A DNA stretch of 64,000 nt from Clonostachys chloroleuca (Eukaryota; Ascomycota; Sordariomycetes; Hypocreales; Bionectriaceae). Position 1 is the first letter of the stretch, and every line of letters starts with the position of its first letter. Where the stretch lies: NCBI GenBank assembly GCA_037952775.1, contig JBANAY010000004.1, positions 5,642,001 through 5,706,000 on the forward strand, given 5' to 3'. The notes below the pieces were generated by a model. It ran no database searches and was not told the DNA's origin. It saw only the letters and a program-made list of their open reading frames with translations. This document shows, in pieces, positions 22,601-33,304 of the stretch. The position numbers and the translations under genes were made by a program.

Positions 22601-24143
22601 AAACTCTGACATGGCTTGCAGAGATGGAACCAAGGCGCAGAAGAATAGAGAGCAAGCCAAGATGAAGAATGCCTTGGTTTCGCGGGGCTGGTTTCGGAAC
22701 AATGTCCCGATGGCAATGGATTGAACAATCGCGCACCCTGCCTCAATTAGCCAATTATGGTAATTGGTGACCAGTACACGGAATTGGCGTTTGGTGCAAA
22801 GATGAATCTGGTGCCACAAAGGAAGTTCGAAGGCGTTTCCACCAAGTGAGACGGCCGGCAGAGGCATAGACTTGGCAGCCAATACCTCTCCCAAGGCCTC
22901 TTGGTAATGAGTACTAGATTCAAATGCCATCTTTAGTTGTTCAGTAGTTGATGGAGGCGGCTCTCTTGATGTTATTGGTGTTGATATCCTGTTGGCACTC
23001 ATGCTTGTTAGGAAATCTGTAATAGTTGTGGTGGGTGGACACTTATGCCCCAGTTGCTCAAAATGAGGTTTTGCTTCCTGTGCTCTGCCATAGAATACTT
23101 GATGGCCTTGATTAATGACGGCAATTTTATCAAACATCGGCACCATGGCGTCGCTGCCCTGGTATATGCTCATGATGGTGGCACATCCAGATTGACGGGT
23201 GTACTGCCGCATCATCTCAACAAATTCAAGAGCTGTCGAGCTGTCAAGCCCATTGGTAGGGTTGTCAAGACACATCACATCCGCGTGAGTCGCGAGCGCC
23301 TCGGCAAGTGATACTCGTCGACGCTCTCCTCCCGAAACCCCACGAACGGATGCGTTGCCAACCCGAGTGCGAAGAACATGACCAAGGCCGTGTAAGTCCG
23401 CTAAGGATCGAACTGAATCATGCTTGGCTGACTTTGAAGCGTTTCTTGGCCACGAGGAATCGACAGCAAATCTGGTCATATATTAGTAGCGAGCTTGGGT
23501 ATCAGTACCGGATTGCCTACCTGAGCGTCTCTTCAACAAGGAGAGTAGGAAAATGGTCATCTTCCTCGGCTGGGTCCATACAACATAAGCAATTAAGTCT
23601 GCTGTGGAGTGAAATGAAAAGGTCCTACCACAAAATGTCACGCGGACTGAATCTGCAGCCGAAGAATCGATCGACTTCCCCCCATAGGTTAAAGAGCCGC
23701 GGGTATCGTGAAACTCTCCCCTGAGGCCTGCCAGCGTCTTGAGGAAGGTCGTGCAACCACTCCCAGGCTTACCAATCACCAGTAGCATCTCCCCAGGATT
23801 AATCACCCCATTCCATGAGCTTAATAGAGTTCTTTCTGGCTTGGCAGATTTCTTGTATGATTGGGGGTTCAATATGGTGAAAGCAGACTGGAAGGGCGAG
23901 ATAGCTGTTGGCGCAACTTCGGCCTGTAAAGATGGCAAAAGGTTAGTTGTTCAACTATCACTTGAGAGACTTATATTTGATGATTCAGACCTTATTTCCG
24001 CTTCCAATGACCGAAAGGTTCTCGAAGACGATGGGAAATTTGGAGCGTTTCGCAGCGCCATTGCTTTCTAGAAGTGATGCAATTTTACCAGCAAGAGGGT
24101 TCTGTGAGAGCTCTCCCAAACCATTTGATTCTTTGTCCATCAT
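19640..24143 (-). CDS. PDR-type (ABCG) full-size ABC transporter
   Basis: Eight exons: 24143-23991, 23923-23629, 23569-23521 (49 nt), 23471-22226, 22164-21609, 21556-21501, 21450-19828 and 19771-19640; introns 49-67 nt; all phases fit and give 1369 residues. The layout is NBD1-TMD1-NBD2-TMD2. NBD1 has the PDR Walker A with Cys for Lys (GKPGSGCTTFLKTLAG), EEDDHFPTLLVEETLRFA, signature GVSGGERRRVSLAEA and LDNPTNGLDSST. NBD2 has canonical Walker A (GVSGAGKTTLLNTLAGR), a degenerate signature LTLEQRRRVSIG and LFLDEPTSGLDGQSA. This asymmetric pair is typical of Pdr5/Cdr1-like exporters. TMD2 ends with DWTFGNRWRDVGVFLAF and a short basic tail. It should be a plasma-membrane exporter of xenobiotics or a metabolite. 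It is somewhat short for the family because the N-terminus before NBD1 is short. Divergent from the SDR at 24612. Confidence 0.93.
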
Positions 24144-24611
24144 AAAGATTGCAGTATCCAGGACATATTGTATGAAGAACTAACGTTTCGAGGTTTGGAG
24201 AAGGTGCTTCATATGTAAGGTAAGTCAAGAATGCTGGGTCCATATCTCCTGGCTGGGTCACGAAATCCGACAGGTTCATGATAGCGAATTTGCCTATGAC
24301 CATTACCAATCAAATTAAAACAACAGAGGTTCAGTGCCCTGGAGAAGGAAGACATCATTGGACTCCGGGAAATTGGGTGGGCGCCTGTCACTGTTTCTCG
24401 TGTAAGCTCCGACGAGGCTCCCGGAGTTCGAGTACCCACTTACCCAAAGGAGTAAACGGAGTTTCCGGAGTAGGACTGCTACAAAAGTCTGGTCCAGCCA
24501 TTCACTACCATTGTATACTGTCTGACCATAGAACGATATCAGAGATTATTTGTTTGACTTCACATAGACGGGAAATCAAGTTGAAATTCAATCAAATAGC
24601 CTACTTGCAAA
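24144..24611. promoter_or_regulatory. Bidirectional promoter, ABC transporter / SDR
   Basis: A 468-bp region between two divergent start codons. Five CGGAG pentamers occur within about 110 bp: inverted (CTCCG) at 24363-24367 and 24407-24411, direct at 24422-24426, 24457-24461 and 24466-24470. Three of them extend to CCGGAGT or its complement. CGG triplets are the usual half-sites of Zn2Cys6 regulators, and the nearest regulator is at 17033-19190. Confidence 0.55.
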
Positions 24612-25501
24612 ATGGTTCTACAAACTGGCTTAGAAGGAACCCATGTGATCATCACAGGTACGTCGAGATTCCCCCGCTAAGTCCAGCTTGAAGTGAGGTA
24701 TCTAATTCATTTTCAGGGGGTAGCCGGGGAATAGGCAAAAGTATTGTCGAGGCATTCTTGTCTGAGGGTGCAAACGTTTCATACTGCGCTCGTAATGTGA
24801 CGGGTGATGAGTTCGCCACGTTCTCGTCCGCACATAACGCCCGTGCTGTGGGCACGTCAGTTGATGTAGGAGATAAGGCAGCCCTCCAAGCCTGGGTGAA
24901 GAAGTCGGGCGAATCCTTTGGACGCATCGATACAATAGTTGCGAACGGTAGAGCTCACTCCATGCCAGTCCTATCATTACCTAAAGATACGCTAACTTGA
25001 CATGAACCAGCATCGTTGCAGCTCTTTGATGACTCGTCAGAGAGCTGGCTCACATCTTACAATATCGACGTTATGGGATTCGTCACCTTGGCCCAGACTG
25101 CCGTCCCTTTTCTGCTGAAATCTCCCAACGCCTCCATGGTCGTCATATCCAGTTTCTTGGGCCGCGAATTCTTCCGCAGTCCACCAGCACCATATGGCCC
25201 CTTCAAGGCTGCGCAGTTGCAGCACGTTCAGGAATTGTCTCACTACCTTGGCCCCAAGGGTATCCGCACAAATGCCATCTCACCCGGTCCCATTATCTTT
25301 CCGGGAGGAAATTGGGAGACCTACCAGAAAGAAAGTCCAGAATGGGTAGAAGAAACACGACTCAAGGTCCCTTTACGACGATTAGGGTCCCCGGAGGAAA
25401 TAGCAAACGCGGCAGTCTGGTTGGCAAGCCGTCTTAGTAGCTATGTTAGTGGTACCAATATGCTGGTAGATGGAGGAATCCACGTCGGCACACATTTCTA
25501 A
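24612..25501 (+). CDS. Classical short-chain dehydrogenase/reductase (SDR)
   Basis: Exons 24612-24657, 24717-24947 and 25011-25501, introns of 59 and 63 nt; 255 residues, the standard classical-SDR length. The nucleotide-binding motif is TGGSRGIG (residues 15-22, split by the first intron). The catalytic motif is YGPFK, preceded by a serine in VVISSFLGREFF. Also visible are NAISPGPI after the active site and the C-terminal SYVSGTNMLVDGGIHVG. The family reduces or oxidises carbonyl/alcohol groups with NAD(P)H. The usual NNAG segment reads VANAS, split by intron 2. Divergent from the PDR transporter and near a Zn2Cys6 regulator, so it may modify the compound that the transporter exports. Substrate unknown. 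Confidence 0.93.
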
Positions 25502-28500
25502 AGGCTTTGAGATGACTTGGTATCATGACTTTGCAATATATACAGGAAATTATGGGATACTTGTGTCATTGTTCACTAAGCCACATTCTACCCGGACGAA
25601 AGCATGAGAAGATCTTCTTCGGAAGACTGGCCATTGCAATATACTCTATCTCCTTAGGTAGCAAGGTTATAAATACCACATCTGACAGCGAAATATTGGA
25701 AGAAGCCGATCGGCAGCTGGAAAGACTGGTGCCAGAATGACGGAAATGAGCAGAACACAAGTCTCTTCTAACATGATAACTAACTTCCAACCTAGAAATC
25801 AAACATACCTAGTATAAGCCATGATACTTTAGGAAATATCTTATAAGCGAACTTGCTGTTGCATCTCCGGGTGGCAAATAATTGCAGGTCATCATGACGA
25901 TGGGTGTATTTACAATGGGGTTACTTCACTTCGTGATACCGAGATATCAAACGAAGTACTCACCGAGGCTCTGGCCCAAATACACCGATTGGTGAATGTA
26001 GGCTACGGGAACAGAATATACGTGTTCATACATCGGAGACCCTAGGTCAGGGCGACAAGGACTAAGAAATAGGGACTTTGATGGGTAGTAGGTGATGATG
26101 AAGAGGAGGAGAGTAAAGCCATCGGCGCTGCAAGAGCGTCTTGCGACGCCCCCACCCGGCTAGGGTAACAAGGTGCAACGTGTGCATTTAAAGGTCATCA
26201 GAGTTTGGAATTGTTAGGACACCAGAGTGAGAGGCGAAAGGCGGTTAGAGAATCATATATCACTCGCCTATGCCTGTCCAATATTAGTGATGGGGAGGCA
26301 ATGAGGTTGTTAGTCAATAGTAAGTTATTTGACGTCACCCATGAGGTCCTGAGGGACACTCGTTTTGTCTAGATCGTACCTGAATTCAACCCTGTCACTT
26401 ACGTCTTCGTCAAGAGACTTGGCATACTCATGCCATGAAATTGAACGCCACCTTGCAGATGACCCATGGAGATGCATGCATGTTAAGCGCGTTTGCACGA
26501 CGGGCAGTCCCGAGGGCGATCACCAATGTGACCTCTTGTCACGGCAGATCTTGCAGGACCGGGCGGTTGCTCTTGGCAATTGGGAAAATCATTCATGCAA
26601 TCGAGCACTGCCTCAACTGATGGGCCGGGGCTTGAATATGTTTGTAAACGCCAGATGAACAACGCAAACGGTGATGATGCAACTCCTCAGGAGAACACGC
26701 GTCTCAGGGCTATGCGTAATGGGAATGAAGAGAGCTAGTTGGTCAAGTCTCAAGAAAAGCTCACATCTCCATATTGATTCAAAAGAATCATGTTCCATCC
26801 TGAGGTGAGCTATGTATAGCGAGTGGTCAGGAGCAAAGAAACGTATCGCACGCCAAGGCACACACACAGAGGGTATATATTAGATAAAATTTATCTACAC
26901 CTCCTGTTTAATTTGGAAATAATGAGTCAAGACTGAATCGCCAAGACGAGAATGGGGGCCTGGGTTAGATTATGATGGAGTGGCGGGAGTGCATGCAGCC
27001 TGGGTATGCACGATTTGAGTATCATAATTTTCGCATAGATTAAAAGTGATTTTAGCTAATTCTCGAGAAGATTGTAGTTCAATCTGTACTGTGTGCATGA
27101 GAGACTCTGTCAATGCCCCAGTGACAGGTTCGGTGAAGGGAATTCTAAGGTAAGGTAGGCTTGAATATCTTCTATTTGTAAACACTGCCGCTTCTCGACA
27201 GACTCCAAGGCGTCTACGCAGTAGAAGATTACGCATTTCAAGATACATTTGGCAAGATAGTAATGGCTGCGGTGTGGCACTCTACCTAATGCTTGAGCTT
27301 TTCTTCCATACAAGGTGATTGCATGAGCCCCCTGGAATAATGAAACTGCTCCGCTAGGCACATGAACTAGATCTGTGACTTAAGAAGACACCAATGAAAG
27401 ATCACAGAGGAAGAGAGTTTCCATAGATAAAATCGTAAAATTGATAAAGATGATGTGATATCTAGAGATGCGATCGCAGTTGATCAACGTCTCGGACCGC
27501 TAAACCGTCTGGCTGAAGCACAATCCATAACTCCACCCGGTTGATTTAAACAAAGTCACAGTGCGCTATTCTCAATTCTCAGAAAATCCAAACCAGAAAA
27601 GGGTGCATTCGTTTAAAAAAATATTCATTGTTACTTCTGTCATGGCGCTGGTGTAATCTTCAGGGAAGGATCAACTCCCAAATCCACGAAGAGCCCTCAG
27701 CCTACCACCAGGGGAAGATAGTGTCATACGTAATGTTACATTGAACTGATAAGCCAACCATGCGCAATGGCCGTCAGCAAGTCTCATGTGCGTCGTATGC
27801 GGCGTGACAATATCCATCTCTGCCCAGAAAACCAGCTGTGCCACCAGGCCTTGGCAGCTTGGCAAAGTGGACTGGTGTTGTGTCGACACGCAAGCTTCCC
27901 CCTTGAGCCCTTTTACCTCTGTTCGATTTCTGACCATTTTCACAAGAGAACACTTTTTGATTTGCTTTGTGGAAGACAGAACACCGCCGTTGGTGGCTGA
28001 GGGAAACATCCGTGATTGTGACGGTGATCTGCATTTACTAGGCAGTCTGGCGGTGACCATGTTTAGCTACTGGCTTGGCTTTGCAGGCAATGCTGCAATG
28101 GGATTGTTCTTGTAAATTAGTGTTGTGATTCGCCAAGCCGCCATCATGTGGGAAGCCCCTATGTTTACGCATGAGGCACGCACGCGTACACACACGGTTC
28201 AAGTGACGGGTCATTACGGAATCGAGTGGAATGAAGCACGATACGGCGAGCCAGGTCTCAATGCACTTGGGATACTGAACGAGACATGGGGAAGCCATAT
28301 ATGAGTCTCAAGAAATCCAAACTATTATGTAGTAGCTTGAAAGGTATTCATATGGACCCGGAACTGATGGAAGCTCCCATTCTTTTGCTTGAGAGAACAC
28401 TTGGAGGCGAGACAAGGAGGTTGAAAGAAACCTTGGTACTCTTGGCAGGCTCCGCTGAGCAGGGATCGATCCATGCGGACCGCCAATCAAGTCCTAAACT

Positions 28501-28830
28501 GGGAGGCATCTCAGGAGACCTGGAACAAGGGAGGGTGATGACCTGGCTTGTGATTTTCTCTTGTCTTTGGGCGCTAGGAGAAAGAAACTGTCGGCCACTT
28601 GTCACCTGTTCTGTTTGCTAGTCTCACGACCTCTGACAACTTGGAAGCGGGTGAATCAATTGAGTTTGCCTCATTCTCAGCCCGTGACAACATCACTATG
28701 CCTGTCGAGGTAACGTACTTGCAGAGGAGGGAAGCATTCATGATGTAGCGTGTGGTGTGAGGTGACGTAGCCCCTCTGGGGCTGCCTGCCCCCGGCCTCT
28801 CTCAAACCCCCCTTCCCCCATAGTCTCGGT
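25502..28830. other. Gene-poor region
   Basis: About 3.3 kb with only short, unrelated open frames on both strands and no convincing spliced gene. Composition is mixed; the longest frames (for example about 129 codons at 27671-28060 minus) have low-complexity, non-protein-like content. No transposon end or long repeat was recognised by eye. Confidence 0.4.
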
Positions 28831-30680
28831 CATGTGCTCTGCCCGGTGCGGAAGAGGGGTGTTGTTATGCTTAATTTTATTCTTAAAAATAAGCGTCAAC
28901 CGACTCTCGACCCACCGCCAGCCCTTGCCAAGTCGTGCCGCTCAGGGATCAAATCCCAACAGGCGGCACGTAATCGCCGCACCCCCTCCCTCGCAGATTA
29001 TCCTCTTGGCTTCTCTGAACCTGTACGCCCGCCGCTGCTTTGCCTCTGATGAGGTCCCAGAGATTCCCTGGTTTCTTGGACGGGCTAAATTGGCTGCTGG
29101 CCGTGGATGAATCGCCCTCTGACAGCTGATAACAAAGCGCGGTACGCTCGGCACGTCGAGCTGGCTGTGTGTCTTGGACATCATATGCCAAGTGTTTGAC
29201 TTTATTCCCGCCAGACTGCCCTAACAGTTTCTGACTGTGTCATTTCCCTTTCTGAAATACCCGCATGCTAAGTCAAGAACAGAGCAAGAGACCTGAGTTG
29301 ATGTCCGTTGTTCAAGACGCGCTACCGCTCTCAGGAGATGATACCAGGCTAGATGACCGCCGTCAACCAATGCTAAAAGGTAGATCACTCTTGACCCAGG
29401 TAGAAGCGGCTTAGAATTGTAATTCAGACTTCCTCAAAGGTCAATCGCCCTGCTCATCACCAAGCTAGCCACGTTTGTGTGTTGGTGTCCTCCACGGCAG
29501 CGCCTACTCAGACGTCCGACCCTTGAAGATCCCTTATGCATACATAGAGTACTCTGGTACGTCTCCAATTTTGTCTTTGGCCATGTCTCTGTCTCCAGAA
29601 TCTGCCCGTTTCTTTTCCCCACGCCCCTGTCACACCACCGCATCGCCCAACCGCACTGGCAGATCCCCAAATCATGATCGACTTACCGGTGTCCGTGCTG
29701 CCGTGTTGCTAGACCTGCCGTTTCCCTTTAAACATGAAAAGTCCCGCACGGAATGTGCTGGTCCCCTTCCCTTTCTGATGGATATCTTCCTTTTCCGTCG
29801 AGTATCCAGGATTGGGAAGCCCAAGTTGACCACTGAACCCATCCGCTCACCCCATTTCCCTTGATTTGTGGCATCACTTTCCGCTCTTTATCCATTCAAT
29901 TCCTATCATCATCGTCATTTGTAAACTTGGTCTTTAACTCTCTCAAAAACTGTCCACTCTCGTTCTGCCAAGCCCATCTCCCGGACCCCAGTACCATCTG
30001 TCAGTAACCATCCTGCGCGCCTTTCTTGCATCGGACCAATCCTTGCGTTGTCCCGTGTGTTCTCGGGCCCATCCCCCCATCGTTCCAACCTTTTTAAAAG
30101 AAGACCTGCTGTCGATGACCCAGCGGGCGACGAGTCAAGCTCTCTACGCTGCCCACATGCCGACAAAAAGGTGCACACACCGCTATTGACCTCCTCAAGC
30201 CTTGCAGTGAGCGAGTGTCCAGGCTGGCTGACATCACCCGCTGCCAATTGGGTCCCCAAACCACCGTGTTATTCGCGGGGACACTGCTGTACGACTTGTT
30301 TCTCCCTTGAGTATCACCAGGATCATCCTGTCTTGCCCTCCATCTTTGATCAGGTCGTCCTTGTCACTCAGGCCAATGACCACCCAGTCATCCCCTGGGA
30401 CTTGGGAAAATCTCCGAGCCAGAAGAATTCTTGCGTGTCTTGTCTTGGCACTCACCATCGCCACTTGCTGGAGGACAGGACCGAAACAGAGTCAAACCAA
30501 GACAGCCGCTACCACGGCCCAACAAAGGCGCAACGCCAGGAGAAGGAAACATCGGCACAAGGTCGACAAAGGGTTACTCCATTGTGCAAGGCGAGAAATC
30601 CCATCTTCGCCGTCGCTCATCAGAATTGAACGTCTTGCCAGATCAGACACGCAAGCTTGACACCTCATACCCTTGCCAAG
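28831..30680. other. Long upstream region of the Na+/H+ antiporter
   Basis: About 1.85 kb before the antiporter ATG. The last 1.2 kb is pyrimidine-rich with many short ATG-initiated frames, as in a long fungal promoter and leader. One open frame at 30048-30629 is long but lacks conserved features, so it is not called. A hairpin lies at 28935-28969. Confidence 0.4.
28935..28969. repeat. Short imperfect hairpin
   Basis: GTGCCG (28935-28940) pairs with CGGCAC (28964-28969), and the interior GGGAT (28945-28949) pairs with ATCCC (28953-28957). The central GATCAAATC superficially matches a tRNA B-box, but a T-arm with 5-bp stem and 7-nt loop cannot be formed and no A-box side was found, so it is only a hairpin. 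Function unknown. Confidence 0.35.
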
Positions 30681-32688
30681 ATGCCTGTCCTTAATCTGAG
30701 CGAGCTCAACATCGTCACCTCGTTAGCCGGTAAGCAGCCTAGGCCTCTTCCCATTCAAATAACATAGTGAAGAACAGCCATGCTGACACTCATAAGGTGC
30801 ATTTCTTGTCCTATACGGGGTTTTCTCTGTCAAGATAAAAAATGCCTGGTATCTGGGGGAGGCGCGTAAGTCAAAATCCCCTCATTTCAACGACGAGAAA
30901 CACATATAAACCTCATGACTGACATCCCGTTGGCAAGTCCCCGCCATGCTAATCGGCATCTGCTTCGGCCCCGTCGCCGCCAACTTCCTTAACAGCAAGA
31001 ACTGGGGATTGAAGGAGGAGGGCCAACAGAGCGAAATCACTCTCGTATGTCCGCCCAAATGACATCCACCCCGAACCAAAGCACCCTAACCAGCCTTCCA
31101 AGGGAATCACCCGCGTGGTCATCTGCCTCCAGCTCGTCATAGCCGGCTACCAGCTGCCAGCCAAATACGTCTGGCAGCGCCGCCGCGACATCTTCATGTG
31201 CCTCATCCCCATCATGACGCTCATGTGGCTCTGCACAACCGGCTGCTTCATGGCCACGACCCCAAACATCACATTCCTCGCCGGTCTCGCCATCGCGTCC
31301 GCTGTCACCTGCACCGACCCCGTTCTCTCCCAGGGTAGGTCTTGCTCTCTGACTCTTTCTGGCGCATCATTGACAATTGGATCAATCTAGCTGTGGCCAA
31401 GGGCCCCTTCGCGGACAGATATGTCGCCAGACCTTTGCGTGAGATTATCTCGGCCGAGGCCTGCCTCAACGACGGGTTCGGCTTCCCCTTTCTCATGCTG
31501 GCCGTGTACCTCATCCGACATGCGGACCCCATTCCTTACGACGGCGAGGGAGTCATTGGCGACGTCCACAAATTGATGGTACGTGCGGGCGGCGACGTCG
31601 GTCGCCTCGGGGGAGGACCAGGAGTGGCGATCAAGAACTGGGTTCTTGAAACATGGTTGTACTACGTCATGATGTCGGCCATGTACGGCATCATCGTCGG
31701 GTTTGCGGCCTGCAAAGGCATTAAATTCAGTCTCAGAAGGTATGTTACTTATCCCACTCCGCGCGCCCATCTCTGCACGAAACCTGACGATCCTATTAGA
31801 CGCTGGATCGACTCCGAATCATACGTCCTCTTCCCCGTCGCCATCGGCCTCTTCATCCTCGGCACCTGCGGCTGCCTCGGCACAAACGACCTCCTCGCCT
31901 GCGCCGTCGCGGGAGTTAGCCTGAACTGGGACGGCGAGTTCCTCGCCGAGACGGAGCGCCGCCACGACGAGGTCAACAGCTGCTTCGACGTCCTCCTCAA
32001 CTTCGGCGGCTTCATGTACGTCGGCTCCGTCATCCCCTGGGCCTCCTTCCACGATCCCGAGGGAACGGGCATCACCATCTGGCGCCTCTTCCTCCTCGGC
32101 CTCATGGTCCTCGCCCTCCGCCGCATCCCCGCCGTCCTCCTCCTCTACAAGCTCATGCCCGGCGTCATCGCCAACTACAAGGAGGCCCTCTTCATGGGCT
32201 ACTTCGGCCCCATTGGCATCGGCGCCGTCTTCTACGTCGAGCACATCCGCCATGTCGTCCCCGCGGCGGGCGAGGGCGACCCGGAGCAGGACGGGCTCAT
32301 CCGCGCCCTCCCTATCACCATCTACTTCCTCGTCGTCTTCTCCATCGTCGTGCACGGTCTCTCCATCCCCCTTCTAAGTGTGCTGTACGGGCGCATGGGC
32401 ATCAAGCCCATCCAGGAGGACGCCGTCACCATCCGCCGCAAGTCGCTCTGCATGGCCCCGCCGACCAACGCCGTCGCGGGCGACGACCAGACCTTCATCG
32501 CATACAACCGCTTCCGAAGGCCGACCATCGACATCTCCAGGGACCAGCTGCCGTTCCACGAGGACGAGGACACCGAGGGCCGCGACAGCTGCCAGAACGC
32601 CGTCGTCAAGCCGCCCAATTACCCCGAGGAGGACGACGAGGCGGAGAAGAAGCGGTATCAGAGGAGGGTTGTTCGCTACGGCGTGTAG
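30681..32688 (+). CDS. Na+/H+ antiporter, Nha1/Sod2 type (CPA1)
   Basis: Six exons: 30681-30729, 30797-30865, 30938-31044, 31103-31334, 31391-31739 and 31800-32688, all phases fitting, for 564 residues. About twelve hydrophobic segments. Ion-site motifs are TDPVLSQ (unwound helix 4) and EACLNDGFGFPF (helix 5, the E-x-x-x-N-D-G motif of fungal Nha1/Sod2). Also FGPIGIGAVFYVEH and a charged cytosolic tail ending KKRYQRRVVRYGV. These proteins sit in the plasma membrane and exchange Na+ or K+ for H+, giving salt and pH tolerance. The tail is much shorter than in yeast Nha1, closer to S. pombe Sod2. The last intron (31740-31799, 60 nt) is in frame and stop-free, so retention would add 20 residues. 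Confidence 0.93.
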
Positions 32689-33304
32689 CGTATATTTTCA
32701 TCGTCCCATTACGATTAACCGCATCGAGATTGACACAATTGCTTTTGATTCTTTCTTATTACTTTCACTTATGGCCACATAGAACGGGCTCGGCATTTGG
32801 GTATGGGAATATTCTGCTATAGAACACAGGAGTTTTGGAGTTGGAGCATGTGAGTTGTGACATGGATACTAGCATCGGTGCTGAGGCCGCATGAATACTT
32901 TGGTTTCAATGTTCATTGAGCGTCTCTATATTTCATTATCAATCAAGCAGAAGCGCTTGGAATTTGAAAAATCTAAGGCTCTCGTCATGATCAGACCCGT
33001 TGTTCGTTTCAATTTGACAAGTGTTGCTTCCGCTTCCACAGAGAAAATGACATAATTGGTTCATCATTGTAAAATTTCCCTCTGATCGACAAATACTTGG
33101 ACAAGAAGTCATCGTATTGATGTGCAAGGCTGGATGGAATGGTATAATCGTCATAGGATAGGGCGTGCCACGTGTGACAAGAGCCGAGCAATTGCCTTAC
33201 TTGGCAAACTTTGAGAAGAGGGCAAATCAACCGGCATGGAGATTAATCGCGGGTTGGCGGCCTCCCTGTGATGCTACACGGCGGGGAATGGTGAATTGGG
33301 CGAG
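32689..33304. other. Intergenic, convergent 3' flanks
   Basis: Between the convergent ends of the antiporter and the Zn-cluster regulator. AT-rich; no gene or element recognised. Confidence 0.35.

Noticed and set aside
25525..25740. 71-codon frame just after the SDR stop
   Set aside because: No Kozak-like context, no motif, lies in the expected 3' untranslated region.
27671..28060. 129-codon frame on the minus strand
   Set aside because: No domain, no splice context and no protein-like periodicity; overlaps other random frames on the opposite strand.
28940..28960. tRNA B-box-like sequence GATCAAATC
   Set aside because: No T-arm with correct stem and loop and no A-box half upstream; explained better as a small hairpin.
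30048..30629. 193-codon open frame before the antiporter
   Set aside because: Composition is that of a pyrimidine-rich leader; no conserved motif, and it lies where the antiporter promoter and leader must be.
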